From Trichopria drosophilae (lineage: Eukaryota > Arthropoda > Insecta > Hymenoptera > Diapriidae), in NCBI GenBank assembly GCA_030407085.1, contig CM059585.1:68994501-69058500 (forward strand): DNA of 64,000 nucleotides, in the 5' to 3' direction. Under the pieces are notes generated by a model. The model searched no databases and was not told the DNA's origin. It worked only from the letters and a program-made list of their open reading frames with translations. Position numbers and translations under genes: made by a program. How positions within the stretch are numbered: position 1 is the first letter of the stretch; each line of letters starts with the position of its first letter. This document shows positions 11,330-22,926 of the stretch, piece after piece.

Positions 11330-11605
11330 CTTCACGATATAAATTACGCGGCTACAAGTCATATACGTTAACAACGGGATAAATACGCGAATAAAATCAT
11401 ATGATTCATAAAACAAAACGAAATACGAAATAATTTACTCGGGTAAAATATCATGAGTCATTAAAACGAAATAATTTACGCGGATCAAATTATATTGGTC
11501 AATGCGAATAAAAATGTGTCCGTCAAAAACGGAATAAATTACGCGGGTAAAATATTATGAGTCATAAACAAGTAAAAATAATTTACGCGAACACACATAC
11601 GATCA
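11330..11605. repeat. Degenerate tandem repeat with an AATTTACGCGG core
   Basis: About five degenerate units sharing AATTTAC(G/T)CGG followed by TAAAATAT and ATGAGTCAT-like strings, at intervals of roughly 50-65 bp. This is an old minisatellite, with no open frame of interest. Confidence 0.6.
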
Positions 11606-12442
11606 CACAATCAATAATTATATCGCGAACATCGCAAAAAATATCATTAATAAATAAACATAAGAGAGAGAGCGAACTTCCTCCTGGGCGTCTTCGGAAT
11701 TTGCCTCTTCGTCGTTCCGGACCTTCGACGACCTCGAGGGGGGGAGAATTGCGGCAGATTAATTGTCCGATACAGATGATTATAATAAAGGAATCTGAAG
11801 TCGCTCACCTAAGGACTTCGACCTGTGGGCCGAAGTCGACGAAATCCAAAGCGTGTTGTTTAAAATAATTCCCGGCACAGGATCTAACTCCTTTTGTCCT
11901 TCGTCGGCACCCTGGATCCTGGTTGTGGCTGCCGACCTCGAGTTGACGTGCCGGGTCGTCAGGAATCGGAAATAAAGATAGAGCGAGTTCCACCCTGGAA
12001 TCAATCATTTAAATGTCATTTGTGCATTTGAATTGGCAGCCCGCCCCGTTCATTCGAATTTCCCGCGGCGCTCATTCCCTGCAGCAAACTTTGGTACCGT
12101 CGCGATACGCAGTTTAATCGTTGGTGCGCGGCGGTCGCTCTCGTTTCTGCGCGGCGGTCGGAATTTGGGTCAGGTTAGTTCCTCCTAATGGCGACATACA
12201 GTCGTCACCGGTCGCGCACGTGTTATTATTTACTCGCGACAGTTTCCTTCTCTCCCTGCCTTCTGTCCTTACACGTTTTTTTATCGATACACGATCGTCG
12301 CATTACATTGTTTCCGTAAAAACCCTACTTTGTTTTTATACTCATTTCACTATACACAGATACACGACTGTAATTTTTGTTTTTATCTTCAAAATATTTT
12401 TCATAAGGGCAGCAGAGTTTTTGTCACGTTAATTGAAGGGAT
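11606..12442. other. GC-richer block without a recognised gene
   Basis: Open frames on both strands here (about 60-100 residues) show no family motifs. A TGGCAGCCCG string near 12031 resembles a retroviral primer-binding site, and AATAAAG signals lie nearby, so a decayed LTR is possible. I could not find its ends or a partner copy. Confidence 0.3.
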
Positions 12443-12680
12443 GATTGGAATAAGGGCCTATAAATATATTATGGATATTGTATCCATTTTTAAATTTCAT
12501 TAAGTACAATTTAGTGTAATAATATTTTTTCATTAAATCTTATTTTTATGAAAGAAATGTTAAGGATTACTTTGTATTAATTGTTTTGAATTGTCATTAC
12601 TTTTTAAAGAGATTTGGCGGTGTTAACAATGTACCGAAATTTTGTTTTCAAATTTTGGTATGTACCATTACACAATGATT
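12443..12680 (+). repeat. Third copy of the 27.8/29.2-kb inverted-repeat arm
   Basis: A diverged relative of 29258-29470, starting TTGGAATAAGGGCC and running through ATTAAATnnTAATTT-like and TTTTCAAATT-like blocks in the same order. It lies just upstream of the truncated R4/Dong LINE and ends near the LINE's 5' truncation point. Confidence 0.65.
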
Positions 12681-12689
12681 TCTTTCGAC

Positions 12690-13697
12690 AGAAATGTTCT
12701 GTCCGAGAAACCATAGACCAATTACGTGTCTCAATACGTTATATAAATGGTTCACTAACATCTTGAACGAACGTATTGAGAAATCCGTAAAACCGGTGTG
12801 GCAACGGATAGTAGAACAATGAGGCGGCAAAATGGGTGTATCCGGCTGCTAGGACAACTTTCTTATCAGGTGTGTTTGTCAGGACTCAGTCCAGTACAAG
12901 CGTAATCTGTCTATAGCCTAGTTGGATTAAGAAAGGCGTATGACTCAATATCGCACAAGTTTTTAATCTTGTTGCTCAAACGCCTCCATGTTCGCCCAAA
13001 CATAGTGAGAAGCGTAGAAGACCTGATGCCTATTTGGAAAACGCGCTTTGTCATGACATCGGGCAAGCGTAGATCCATGTTTAGACTGGTTCAATTACAA
13101 AGAGGTGTCTATCAGGGAGATTCTCTGAGTCCTGTGCTGTTCTATATCTCACTATTGCCTCTATCCGTTAATCTCCGATAATCTCATGGGTACATGTGTG
13201 GGCCTCCTGGTGAACGTATACATATGATCACCCATTTATTCTATATAGATGATCTTAAATTATACGCATCAAGCGAGGATCAATTACATCGATCTCTTAA
13301 CATCGCCCTCACATACTCGAGATATATAGGCATGGAGTTCGGATCGGATAATTGTGCATTCGTTCATTTGCACAGAGGAAGGTCAGACTCCATTAACAAC
13401 GATATGTAGCTCGTCAACGGAAGTGTCATCCGCCACATTAGCGCCGAGGAAGCCTACACATACCTGGGAGTGCCTCAGAGGCATGTTCAGGATGTGCAGA
13501 CTGTTAAAACGACCATTTTTAAGAAATACCGGCGCCTTCTCCGTCAGATCTAGTCATCAGAATTGACGGGGAAAAATAAGGTGGCAGCCACGAATATGTT
13601 GGCCGTATCACCAGTGGTCTATTCATTTGGAGGACTTAAGTGGAACGTTGACGAGCTAAGGTGCCTTGACCGCTGCACACGGAAGATGATATGTATG
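12690..13697 (+). pseudogene. R4/Dong-type LINE copy 1, reverse transcriptase (5'-truncated)
   Basis: Non-LTR reverse transcriptase of the R4/Dong group, which carries a restriction-like endonuclease. It starts abruptly inside the NHRPITCLNTLYK motif and continues through QRGVYQGDSLSPVLF and the active site LFYIDDLKLYAS (YIDD at about 13242-13253), then the thumb region EEAYTYLGVPQRHVQ-like and NKVAATNMLAVSPVVYSFG. It is broken by several stops and frameshifts. At 13697 the frame is cut by element A and resumes at 16061. It is closely similar to copy 2 at 19.65-22.93 kb, and keeps the palm that copy 2 has lost. Confidence 0.85.
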
Positions 13698-14263
13698 TGT
13701 AGCGGTAACGACATTTTTAGTTCGTTACTCGTTACATTACTCTAATCCGGAAAAACAAATATAATTGTTTGAGTACGCTGATTGGTCCGTAGTTTAAGAA
13801 GCGACTGGAGAAAGTACGCTGATTGGTGCAACGAGCATCATATCATTAAACAATACGCAAACAATTTTATTATTGGGAATATTTTAAGTAAAGGATATTA
13901 AAAGTATTCCTTTGCAAAATAATTTTAATTGTTGGAAAGGCGACATTCGATATGCTTTGTTGTCATCGCGCTTCTCCGAATTCCAGCTAGTGTGTTTGTT
14001 TACATTCGCCGCTCCGAACAATATCGTTTAACGAACTATCTTTTACGTACGAATATTAAATCGTTTTATTCACAGCGTAAAATATTATATCATTTGATTA
14101 TTTGAATAAAAATTAGAAAGTCGAAATCAACAATTTTTTAGAACAAACAAAATCGTTTAAAGTTGTTCGAGAGTTAAAGATTCAAGCTCGCGGATTGGCG
14201 CGTTAACATTTAACAAAGATAGCTACTGCGCGTTGATTGGCGCGGGCTTGATCAACGATTACC

Positions 14264-14272
14264 TATATAAGT
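14264..14272 (+). promoter_or_regulatory. TATA box of element A with upstream CCAAT boxes
   Basis: CTATATAAG follows four ATTGG (inverted CCAAT) boxes spread over the previous 500 bp. The arrangement looks like a polymerase II promoter driving rightward transcription into the hairpin array. Prediction from sequence only. Confidence 0.5.
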
Positions 14273-14515
14273 AGGCGCGTTTCGCTTTCGGATCATCATT
14301 CGTACGAGGATCAGCAACGAGGCAACAGCTCCTAAGAAGAAGCTCTTCGGCTTACGGCAGGACAAGCGAGGATTCTTGATCGAAAGCGATACTCGACGTG
14401 CAGAAATAAAGCAAGACCAGCGTCCTACGAACAACAAGGGACTTCGATATAAATACAGCACAGCTCGATATCAACGAGGCTCCAGGCTGCGGCGCAATTC
14501 TACCCCGGCATATCG

Positions 14516-14575
14516 GATCTTCTCCCGGCGTGCAAGGCCGTGCCTACGAGATCTTCTCCCGGCGTGCAAGGCCGC
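14516..14575 (+). repeat. Short tandem duplication in element A
   Basis: GATCTTCTCCCGGCGTGCAA followed by GGCCG occurs twice in a row, about 33 bp apart, immediately before the hairpin array. Confidence 0.85.
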
Positions 14576-14604
14576 GGTTCATTCGTAGGGATTAACTTAT
14601 TCTC

Positions 14605-14980
14605 AGTCCTTTTAAGGACTCCTTTTTTTCCTAAGGGACATTGAAGAGCCGTACACCAGAACCAGAAGCCAGTCCAGAGCCAGAAGCCAGAAGCCAGTCC
14701 AGGACCAACATCGGCAAGCAGCGAATTAGGCAGCCAATCAGAGACGAGGGATTGTCGGCAGTAGAAGGTGCTATGGTCTGCTGACTGTACGTCACCTTCT
14801 TCCTTTTGGTGACAAGTCTGCTGACTTGTCAGGACCAAAAGTTCTCCGCGTTAGAACGGACCCATCGCAACCAGGAGGATCAACGCCGTCGATTACAGCT
14901 TATTAAGCGGTTTGATGACCGGCACATCTCCGGAGGTGTGTGTGTTTGTGTAAGATTTAGAAGTCTGCTGGCTTCTAAAT
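14605..14980 (+). other. Array of short perfect hairpins in element A
   Basis: Successive inverted repeats: AGTCCTT/AAGGACT (14605-14620); GAAGGTG/CACCTTC (14764-14799); an outer CTTTTGGT/ACCAAAAG stem (14803-14841) enclosing GACAAGT/ACTTGTC with loop CTGCTG (14811-14830); and ATTTAGAAG/CTTCTAAAT with loop TCTGCTGG (14955-14980). Three of the loops contain TCTGCTG. The array lies in what would be transcribed leader RNA. Confidence 0.75.
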
Positions 14981-15196
14981 TCTTGACAACCCTTGTATTA
15001 CATTCTTTTATAACGGATATAAAATCGCGCGTTTTTTTTGTGTTTCGTTTAACGCGATAAACGCTGTGTTCTATTTTGCGTCATTCATTGGCTGATTCGC
15101 GATTGGCTAAAAAATAAATTCGATAGACTATTTAAATAGTCGCGATGGCGGGTCCGAACTCACTTCCAGTCAATTCACCGGAGCATAAACATACGG

Positions 15197-15763
15197 GTGC
15201 TTCCCGGTTTATCTCGCGAACAACAAGTTGCTCAGATTAGAGCTGCGGTTCGTGCGAGGTCCAGAGCAGAGATAGAGATCGCGAAATCGATTAAGGCGCA
15301 TAGTTCGTGCGAAATAAATATAGATTTACACCACGACGCCCCGCTGACCAATGCAAACACTGCAGTCGTCTTGGATCCTGGAATAATAAAGGAGCCGTTC
15401 ATCTCCGAAGAAGCTCCGGATTCGATCGTGAGGAAGATAGATGTGGAGTATCTCATCACTCCCAACTACTTCGAGGCGACAGGATTATCACCACATGACC
15501 CGAGACTGATTCCAGTGCTGCCACCTGACCCGAACTCATCAGAAAAGGACGAGTGTCCTACGTGGGACTTTCGTAAACAGTGGACGCGCGCCGTGCCGTC
15601 CATCACGTGGACGCTCCTATGGATAGCTCTTAGAACAAAAAGTTATTTTTGCGATTTCAAAGAATTAGATTGTTTAGAGTTAGGATCGGTAGCGAGGAAG
15701 AGACAGCGAAACGAGCGCAAACGAGAGCGTAGGAACAATCGAGCGAAAAATGACGTCGTGTAA
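15197..15763 (+). CDS. Small protein of element A, 188 residues, basic C-terminus
   Basis: An intact open frame near the 3' end of element A, preceded by an ATTGG/TATA-like set. The N-terminus is Arg- and Ala-rich (IRAAVRARSRAE), the middle is acidic and Pro-rich (PHDPRLIPVLPPDPNS), and the last 25 residues are strongly basic (RKRQRNERKRERRNNRAK), suggesting nucleic-acid binding or nuclear localisation. No Cys/His zinc-finger spacing, enzyme motif, signal peptide or membrane segment is seen. I do not recognise the family. The minus-strand protein at 36534-37097 has the same overall plan. It could be a Gag-like or accessory protein; that is inference. Confidence 0.6.
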   Translation: MLPGLSREQQVAQIRAAVRARSRAEIEIAKSIKAHSSCEINIDLHHDAPLTNANTAVVLDPGIIKEPFISEEAPDSIVRKIDVEYLITPNYFEATGLSPHDPRLIPVLPPDPNSSEKDECPTWDFRKQWTRAVPSITWTLLWIALRTKSYFCDFKELDCLELGSVARKRQRNERKRERRNNRAKNDVV

Positions 15764-16060
15764 AGTAAAAGAGGGAATTCCTTAATTTTAATGTAATTTA
15801 AAAATGTTTAATTTTTTAGAATAAACTCTCTTAATTTTAATGTATTTTCGTGTCTTACTTGCCCTACAATACGTAGAGAAATAAGTCGTAATCTTTCTTG
15901 AATTTTAAGTTCGAATTTTTGATTGGTCGTCGAAAATAAAATTCTTTACAACGTCAAGAACTGCAGCATTTGGCGTTCGATAATTCCTTTTGATTTCTTT
16001 TCTGCTTCGCAACTTATTTCCAGTCGTGATCTCTAACGTTAAATTAGAGTTCGACATATG

Positions 16061-17430
16061 CAACGCAGTTTGCATCCAAGATCTTCCGTGGAACGACTAT
16101 ATTCGCCCCCAAAATTGGATGATCGTGGCCTTTTGAACCTGGAGTGTATGCATGACAGATTAGTCCTCGAAACGGCTTGCGACGTGATTAATCGAACGGA
16201 GGATCCCCTGATGATGCTTGTTCATCAGCATGAAATTCAAGGGAAGGGGGCGTTTTTGTACAATGCGACGGAACTAGCGACGCGAAATCTCGGTCTCGTT
16301 TTCAACGTGGTCCGTAGTGGTGCACAGGAAGCTAATTCAGTCATTAATTTGTGCCCAGTGAGTCTCAGGGCTAACATACGGAAGGGACAACTCCGTATGT
16401 TGGAGGAAAGGCATATCGACAAGCCATTGCATGGACAATTCTTTCGAAATGTAAAGATGACCTTCTTGTTCTTTAGATCACCCGGCTTGAAATCCGAGAC
16501 CGGGGGTTTTATCTTTCCATGCCAGGATGGGGTCGTCGATATCTTAGCATACCGCTACACCACCTTACACCAGGTGGTGCAGAGTACGGTTTGTAGATCA
16601 TGTGGATGTCATGTTGAGATACTGATGCATCTTTTGGCAGCTTGTCCATATATCCAACGTCACAATGCGGCTCTCCGAGTACTGTATTATCATCTCCGCA
16701 GCACCTACGGTATTGTCACGACCTCAGTTTTGCCGTACGTCCCCCCACTTATGTTGAATCCGTAGTCGGAAATTAGTTGTGCCGAATATACTGGACTTAC
16801 TCATTTCCGTCGAGCAGGCAAATATCAGCCAATAAGCCAGACATTGTCCTTATTGACTTGGATGACAAATCCATCTTTGTCATAGAGTTCTCTGCACTAG
16901 CAGTGACAAACATAGTCAGCAAAGAGGACGAAAAACGGATAAAATATCAGAGACTCCTGTTCGAGATTCGCAAGCCGTATCGAGGATTCAAAATCAAGCT
17001 CGTCGTGCTGATAATTGGAGTGCTGGGAGGAATGAGGCCAACTTTCCTCGAAAACATCAAAATCATTCCGGCCTGCCAACAACAAGCACATTCCATCGCA
17101 GAAAGTCATATTCAGAAAGCAGTGCCGCTGAGACCTCTCCTGCTGAATCACGCGAGATCCTGCAACCACTAACTCGATGGTAGAGGGAGTGGTTGCCGCT
17201 ATAAAAGAAATGGCCCAGTGCAGTCAGCAGCGGAAGGAATAGATATCGGAGCCACTTTTCTGCTGCAGACTGCACAAGTGGATTATGGAGGGCCATGGGA
17301 GGTTAGGGTTGTAGTCGGTAAACCTTGCCATGAACATCAAGGGAAAGGGAGTCCGACACACGGGGGGTTAACCAACGTCATCAACCCCCTATGGTGCCTA
17401 ACGCATTTCCCCCCTCCGTGAAAAAAAAAT
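16061..17430 (+). pseudogene. R4/Dong-type LINE copy 1, C-terminal half with restriction-like endonuclease
   Basis: Continuation of copy 1 after element A. The frame 16058-16765 carries the thumb/linker block (LHPRSSVERLY, LNLECMHDRLVLETACDVIN) and the CCHC finger (CRSCGCHVEILMHLLAACP). A frameshift leads to 16777-17172, the restriction-like endonuclease: KPDIVLIDLDDKSIFVIEF, with the PD of the catalytic motif intact, and KRIKYQRLLFEIRK. The 3' UTR contains GTCCGACACACGGGGGGTTA, shared with copy 2, and ends in poly(A) followed by AATAATAATG near 17430, in keeping with the Dong preference for TAA-type repeats. Confidence 0.87.
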
Positions 17431-18455
17431 AATAATGTCTTTATTGTACGACGTAAGAATGTATAAAAGGTGAGGCCCAGCGCAGGCAGCTTTACAGACT
17501 AACCTGCGGAAATATCATAAGCTGTTATTTGCAAAGACTGCTTGCAAACATTCGACCATGGTTTACGTTATAATTGTAACAAATCAGATTCGAGGCAAAT
17601 GTTGAAGATTTAATCTATGCACTTCCCCCCCCCCCCCAAATGCAAATATCGAGTACTGTAATTAAAAGTATGGTAAGTAGTGGAAAGGTCGTAATTCTGA
17701 TCTCCTTTTAAATACAACTGGGAAAAAAGGACGATTGTGCTTAAACAATTATTATTTCCAATTATTAATTATTTTTCTTTTTTTGTATATATTCCGGCCC
17801 ATTGTGCCCTATGAAGCTAATTAGCCCTTATACCGATCGTACAAGGACCGGGGCCCTGTAGTCAGAACCCTAGTTCTGGCTGAACCTCGCACTCGAAATT
17901 CAACATGGCGGAATTTTAATTCGACGATCGAGCCTTGTAGTCAAAACTATGAACGGCATAATCAAACCCTGGCTTCTATAGTCTCTGTACGTCGGTATTG
18001 CGAGAGCTGCAGATCGACTTTAGATGGCGTCATACTTACATTTATCAAGGATGTAGGAAACTGCAGAAAACCCACATCAAGTGCAGTAGCGGCCATGAGT
18101 CGATTCCCGCCTTGTAAACAACGTGTCGAAATGTAAACAAACAACGTGGCGCGGCTTACGTATATTGCGAGCTGCTGCTTGAATACAATTTCGAATAGCT
18201 TTTTTCTCGACCGGGGATCGAACTCACGACCTACGACCTACGACCTCGCGCTGCGAAACTGATTTATGTCATTAATTATTTAATGAACTTAATAATATTT
18301 CCACCAACAAAGAACCGAATATTTCTGCGTGTTTTTTCTAACCTCAATAAGTCAGAAACGATGCAAATGGAAAATAAAAAAATATCGAAGAGTTATGGAG
18401 TTTTCCTTCAATAAAATCCGGTGAAAATCAAACTTTCTTCATTCTTAGAAAAATA
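17431..18455. other. Gene-free stretch; poly(C) tract and tRNA-like fragment
   Basis: No gene recognised. A poly(C) run lies at 17626-17637. On the minus strand, about 18190-18250, GAGTTCGATCCCCGGTCGA resembles a tRNA T-arm/B box and may be the remains of a second SINE, but no matching A box or target duplication was found. Confidence 0.35.
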
Positions 18456-18458
18456 TTT

Positions 18459-19405
18459 TTGTATCAAATGTGTCAGTGTAAATTTAAAGCAATTCAACTA
18501 TATAATAAACATCAAGTTATACGTAAAAACGATCTAAATTTAAGAATGTTTTGTTTATACCAGAATTGTTCAAAAAGTTTTACTTCGCACCTTACTTTCA
18601 AGTCTCACGTTTACCGAATGCATCATGACAAACACTATACAGAGTTGTATATTTGTTCGGTCGATAAATGTTCGTCTTCAATTATGTGCATAATCAGTCT
18701 CCATAAACGTATGAAAAATTATTTTAAAAATTCAACTTCTGGTATCAAATGCCCAATCTCTAATTGTTCTCAATCAAGTACAGTATTTTGTAATGAAAAT
18801 TCAAATACTGTCCACATTTGCAGAAAGCATAATTATCACATAATGAAATAGAAATTTTAACTAATAACGCTACCGTGGATTATCATAGTGAAGTGGTAGA
18901 CGCATCAAACGTAGCGCCTGATATTCTTCAGTTCCCGTGTAATGCCACACCTGACAATTATAAAGAAAATAAAGCACATGAAATAAATTTAATGGCCAAA
19001 CATATTATAGCTGTTAATTGTAACGAAAACGAAGCACGTGAAACAAATTTAATGGTAAAAAATATTTAAAAATGTAACGTTGAAACAGCTTCAAATGTTT
19101 TTGATGGATTGTTTGTTAATTTGGCTTTGAAGCAACATACAACAGAGAATGAGAACATTAGATGCAATAGAGAACATACAATAGAGAAAACATATCACAC
19201 TTATTCCTTATGCAGAAATCAATTTTATTTTCAGCTTGAAAAGTGTGGACTATCAAAAGAGCGAAGAAATTCCGTAATTGACATTTTTTAAACCAGTTTT
19301 AAAGATTTTACATTTTTATTAGACAGTAAAAGCGGCACATTAAGAAGTGCACATTGTAGAAACGTTTACTTCCAAAAACATTTGAATCTTATTATACCTG
19401 TGCAG
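18459..19405 (+). pseudogene. Zinc-finger TE-like gene, 5' part
   Basis: The open frame 18459-18851 has Cys/His clusters: CLYQNCSKSFTSH with a trailing HVYRMHH, CSVDKCSSS with LHKRM, and CPISNCSQSS ending HICRKHN. This spacing resembles the N-terminal fingers of a repetitive animal TE protein family that I know only as uncharacterised. Later, in broken frames (19109-19291 and on to 19405), come blocks like LLDSKSGTLRSAHCRNVYF and LNLIIPVQVKL, which belong to the middle of that family. The gene is cut at 19413 by the hAT-type element and continues at 23863. Confidence 0.6.
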
Positions 19406-19413
19406 GTTAAACT
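19406..19413. repeat. 8-bp target-site duplication, left (GTTAAACT)
   Basis: Pairs with GTTGAACT at 23855-23862 (7 of 8 identical). The length is diagnostic of hAT-type transposition. Confidence 0.82.
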
Positions 19414-19650
19414 CAATGCCGGATTAAACGGGGGGGGGGGGCTAGAGGGGCTTCAGCCCCGGGGCCGCAGGAGTCTGGGGGCACCATAATCTATTGTATA
19501 AGTCATTTTTAATTTTACTTTTTAAAAAAGCCAGTTTATAAAAAAATTAAATTTTAATTGAAATTGGTTGATTTATGCCAAATCGCATTATTTACAGATG
19601 AAATTAATAACAACAGTACTTTTATAGTAATAATTATAACAATAATGATA

Positions 19651-20718
19651 ATAAACAGGTGTTCCGGGACAACAACGCACGAATGCCCACGGCCGATTTC
19701 AGTGGACGGAGGATCTCAGGCAAGATCTAATGCGCTGCTACGAGGAGAGCTGTCCGCAACAAAGAGGCTACATGGCGCGAATGCATCGTCGGTTTGCAGT
19801 AATGCATCCCGAACTGGCAGATCGCTTTTCTCAACAACAACTGAGAGATTATGTGGACTATCTGAGGCGGATAGGTTTCGTTGTTCCCAGCTATCAACCG
19901 GTACCGGATGTGCGGGCAATAACAACTGAGCCTGTACGCGGTGCTGAGAGAGATGCTCCACATTATGAAAGCACGACACTCGTGTTTATGCAAAATTTGA
20001 CAACGAAAATTTTGCCTAAACAACGAGAAATAGACAGAGCAAATAGCCTATTTCTGGCTGCTCTTCCAGATGACTGCGTCCTGTGGCAAGTCAATTGTGC
20101 CGTTTACAAGGCTGCAAGTGATCTGGTGGCTTCGCGAAATATGACACAGATATCGGGAGGCGGCAGATTACAAAACGCATGTCTCAATTGAACGGCAAGA
20201 TTCGACTGACACGGAAACTCGCTTCCCGAATTCAGTGTGTGATCGACTATTTAACATCTGGCCGTTCATTTACGGCTGAAGTCAAGAAGTTCGCACCACA
20301 ACTGCGGACGTACTCTCACACACTCAACAAGCTGAAGTTGCTCAACATCAAGCAACGTTTGGCGGATAAAATTCGGGTTTTGGCCGATGCCAAAAAGAGG
20401 CTGCAAAGACGGGAAGATGCAATTCGACAAAGCGCAATGTTTTGGACGAATCCTTCCAACCTCTTCAAACATCGTATCGCAGCCTCAAGCGAGTTTCCGT
20501 CGTTGGCCGCAGTTGAGGAATTCTGTGGGAGCATCTACGAGAAAACATCTAGGCTTAATGCAGACACTCCAGGTATTGAAATCTTTACCGAGTTGTGTGA
20601 CGAACTCGCACAACAAAGTGAAGATTGCCAACCCGTCAGTGCATTAGAGGCGAATAATCCCATCAAAAGAGCGAGGAATTTCTCCTCGCCGGACTGGAAT
20701 GGAATTAATAACTATTGA
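19651..20718 (+). pseudogene. R4/Dong-type LINE copy 2, N-terminal region
   Basis: Start of the longest R4/Dong copy. Just before ATG 19730 a frame reads RFQWTEDLRQDL, a Myb-like or Trp-cluster start typical of R4 proteins. The frames 19730-20191 and 20179-20718 then encode a helical, charged region (VMHPELADRFSQQQLRDYV; IRVLADAKKRLQRREDAIRQ) that precedes the reverse transcriptase. One frameshift lies near 20180. The 5' flank is rich in TAA/ATAA repeats (19628-19655), the target preference known for Dong. Copy 1 lacks this region. Confidence 0.7.
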
Positions 20719-22926
20719 TGGAAGAAGTTCACTTCTGTACATAAACACCTAGCCCGAATATTCACCTTTTATATAAATGGGGACTAACCCATTCCGCACT
20801 GGCTGGTGGAGGACCGAACGACACTAACCCCAAAATCGGGAGACTTGTCTGATCCGAGAAACCATAGACCAATCACGTGTCTCAATACGTTATACAAATG
20901 TTTCACCAACATCTCGAACGAACGTATTGAGAAAACCGTGAAACCGGTGTGGCAACGGATAGCAGAACAACGAGGCTGCAAATTGGGTGTATCCGGCTGA
21001 AGGGACAACTTGCTTATCGACAGGTGTGTTCCTCAGGACTCAGTCGAGTACAAGCGTAACCTGTCGATAGCCTGGCTGGATTACATGAAGGCGTATGCGT
21101 ATACGTATACGCATCAGGCAAAGATCAATTACATCGATCTCTGAACATCGCCCTCACATACTCGAGAGATATCGGCATGGAATTCGGATTGGACAAGTGT
21201 ACAGTCGTTCATTTGCATAGAGGAAGGTCAGGCTCCCATAACAACGATATGGAGCTCGTCAACGGAAATGTCATCCGCCACCTTAGCGCCGAAGAAGCCT
21301 ACACATACCTCGGCGTACCTCAAAGGCATGTCCAGGATGTGCAGGCTGCTAAAACCACCATCATTAAGAAATACCGGCGCATTCTCCGTCAGATCTGGTC
21401 ATCAGAATTGACCGGGAGAAATAAGGTGGCAGCCACGAATATGTTGGCCGTATCACCAGTGCTCTATTCATTTGGAGCACTGAAGTGGAACGTTGACGAG
21501 CTAAGGGGCCTTGACCGAAGCAGTTTGCATCCAAGATCTTCCGTGGAACGACTGTATTGGCCCCGAAATATGGGAGGTCGTGGCCTTTTAAGCCTGCGGT
21601 GTATGCATGACCGATTGATCCTCGAAACAGCTTGCGACGTGATTAATCGAACGGAGGATTCCCTGATGATGATAGTTCATCAGCATGAAATTCAGGGAAA
21701 GGAGGCATTTTTGTACAACGCGGCGGAACGAGCGGCGCGAAACCTTGGTCTGGTTTTCAACGTGGGACGTAGTAGTGCACAGGAGGCTGAGTCATAAACC
21801 TGTGCCCGGTGCGTCTCAGGACCAACATACGGAAGGAACAACTATGTATTTTGGAGGAAAGGCATATCAACAAGCCATTGCATGAACGATTCTTTTGAAA
21901 TGTCCAACAACTTGGATTGTCTGTAGAGATGATCGTCTCATTCTTAAGATCAGCCGGCTTGAAATCCGATACCGAGGGTTTTATCTGCGCATGCCAGGAT
22001 GGGGTCATCAATACCTTAGCGTATCGCCAGAACGTCTTACACTAGTCGGTACAGAGTACGCTTTGTAGATTGTGTAGATGTCATGCTGAGACACTAATGC
22101 ATCTTTTGGCAGCATGCCCAATATATGCAATTTCAGCATACATCGAACGTCACAATGCGGCTCTACGAGTGCTGTATTACCATCTTCGCAGCACTTATGG
22201 TATTGATGCAACCCCAGTTTTGCCGTACGTCCCCACTGATATTGAATCCGTAGTCGGGAATGAGTCGTGCTAAATACACTGGAATTTCTCATTCCCGACG
22301 AGCAGGCAAATATCAGCCAATAAGCCCTACATCGTCCTTGTTGACTTCGATGACAAATCCATCTTCGTCATCGAGTTTTCTGCACTAGCAGAAACAAATA
22401 TAGTCAGCACAGAGGACGAAAAACGGATGAAATATCAGGAACGCCTGTTCGAGATTCGCAAGCTGTATCGAGGTTTCAAAATCAAGCTCGTCGTGCTGAT
22501 AATTGGAGTGCTGGGAGGAACGAGACCAACTTTCCTCCAAAACATCAAAAGCATTCCGGCCTGTCGAGAACATGCCAATTCCATCGCAGGCCGAATGCAG
22601 AAAGCAGTGCTGCTGGGATCTCTCCGTCTACTGAGGTCACACGAGATCCTGTAACCACTTACCCGATGGTAGAGGGAGTGGTTACAGTTCCAAAAGAAAT
22701 GGCTCGGTGCAGTCTGCAGCGGAGGAGATGGATATTGGAGCCACTTTTCTGCTGCAGACTGCACAAGTGGATTATGGAGGGCTAACGGAGGTTAGGGTTT
22801 TAATGGGTAAACCTTGCCCCGAACACCATGGGCAAGGGAGTCCGACACACGGGGGGTTAACCGACATCTTCAACCCCCTATGGTGCCCAACGCATTTCCC
22901 CCCTTCGTCAAAAAAAAAAAAAAAAT
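20719..22926 (+). pseudogene. R4/Dong-type LINE copy 2, RT with palm deletion, CCHC and endonuclease
   Basis: The finger motif NHRPITCLNTLYKCFTN is present, but near 21095 the sequence jumps from MKAYA to a region that in copy 1 lies ~320 bp downstream, removing the GDSLSP and YIDD motifs; GTATACGTATACGCATCA sits at the join. The thumb region (EEAYTYLGVPQRHVQDV) is intact in 21177-21797. The CCHC finger (CRLCRCHAETLMHLLAACP, about 22065-22120) follows in another frame. In the endonuclease the catalytic PD is changed to PY near 22325 (GAC to TAC). The 3' UTR and poly(A) with AATAATG end at 22926-22932. Both catalytic domains are dead. Confidence 0.87.

Larger units (their letters stand above)
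13698..16056 (+). mobile_element. Element A: 2.36-kb TG...CA insertion with hairpin array and small ORF
   Basis: An insert starting TGTAGCGG and ending TTCGACA, flanked by TATG at 13694-13697 and 16057-16060. Removing it joins the R4 LINE frame exactly (MICM then QRSLHPR). Inside, in order: inverted CCAAT boxes (ATTGG at about 13785, 13833, 14194 and 14236), a TATA box (CTATATAAG near 14263), a tandem duplication, an array of short perfect hairpins, a second ATTGG/TATA-like set near 15085-15135, and a 188-codon ORF. TG...CA ends with a 4-bp duplication fit an LTR-type integrase. I found no second LTR, so it may be a single long LTR or an internally deleted element. Confidence 0.75.

Noticed and set aside
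11606..12442. Solo LTR with primer-binding site
   Set aside because: TGGCAGCCCG and AATAAA-type signals are suggestive, but neither end could be defined and no second copy exists in the window.
18190..18250. Minus-strand tRNA gene or second SINE
   Set aside because: Only a B-box-like string is convincing; no A box at the right distance, no cloverleaf, no duplication.
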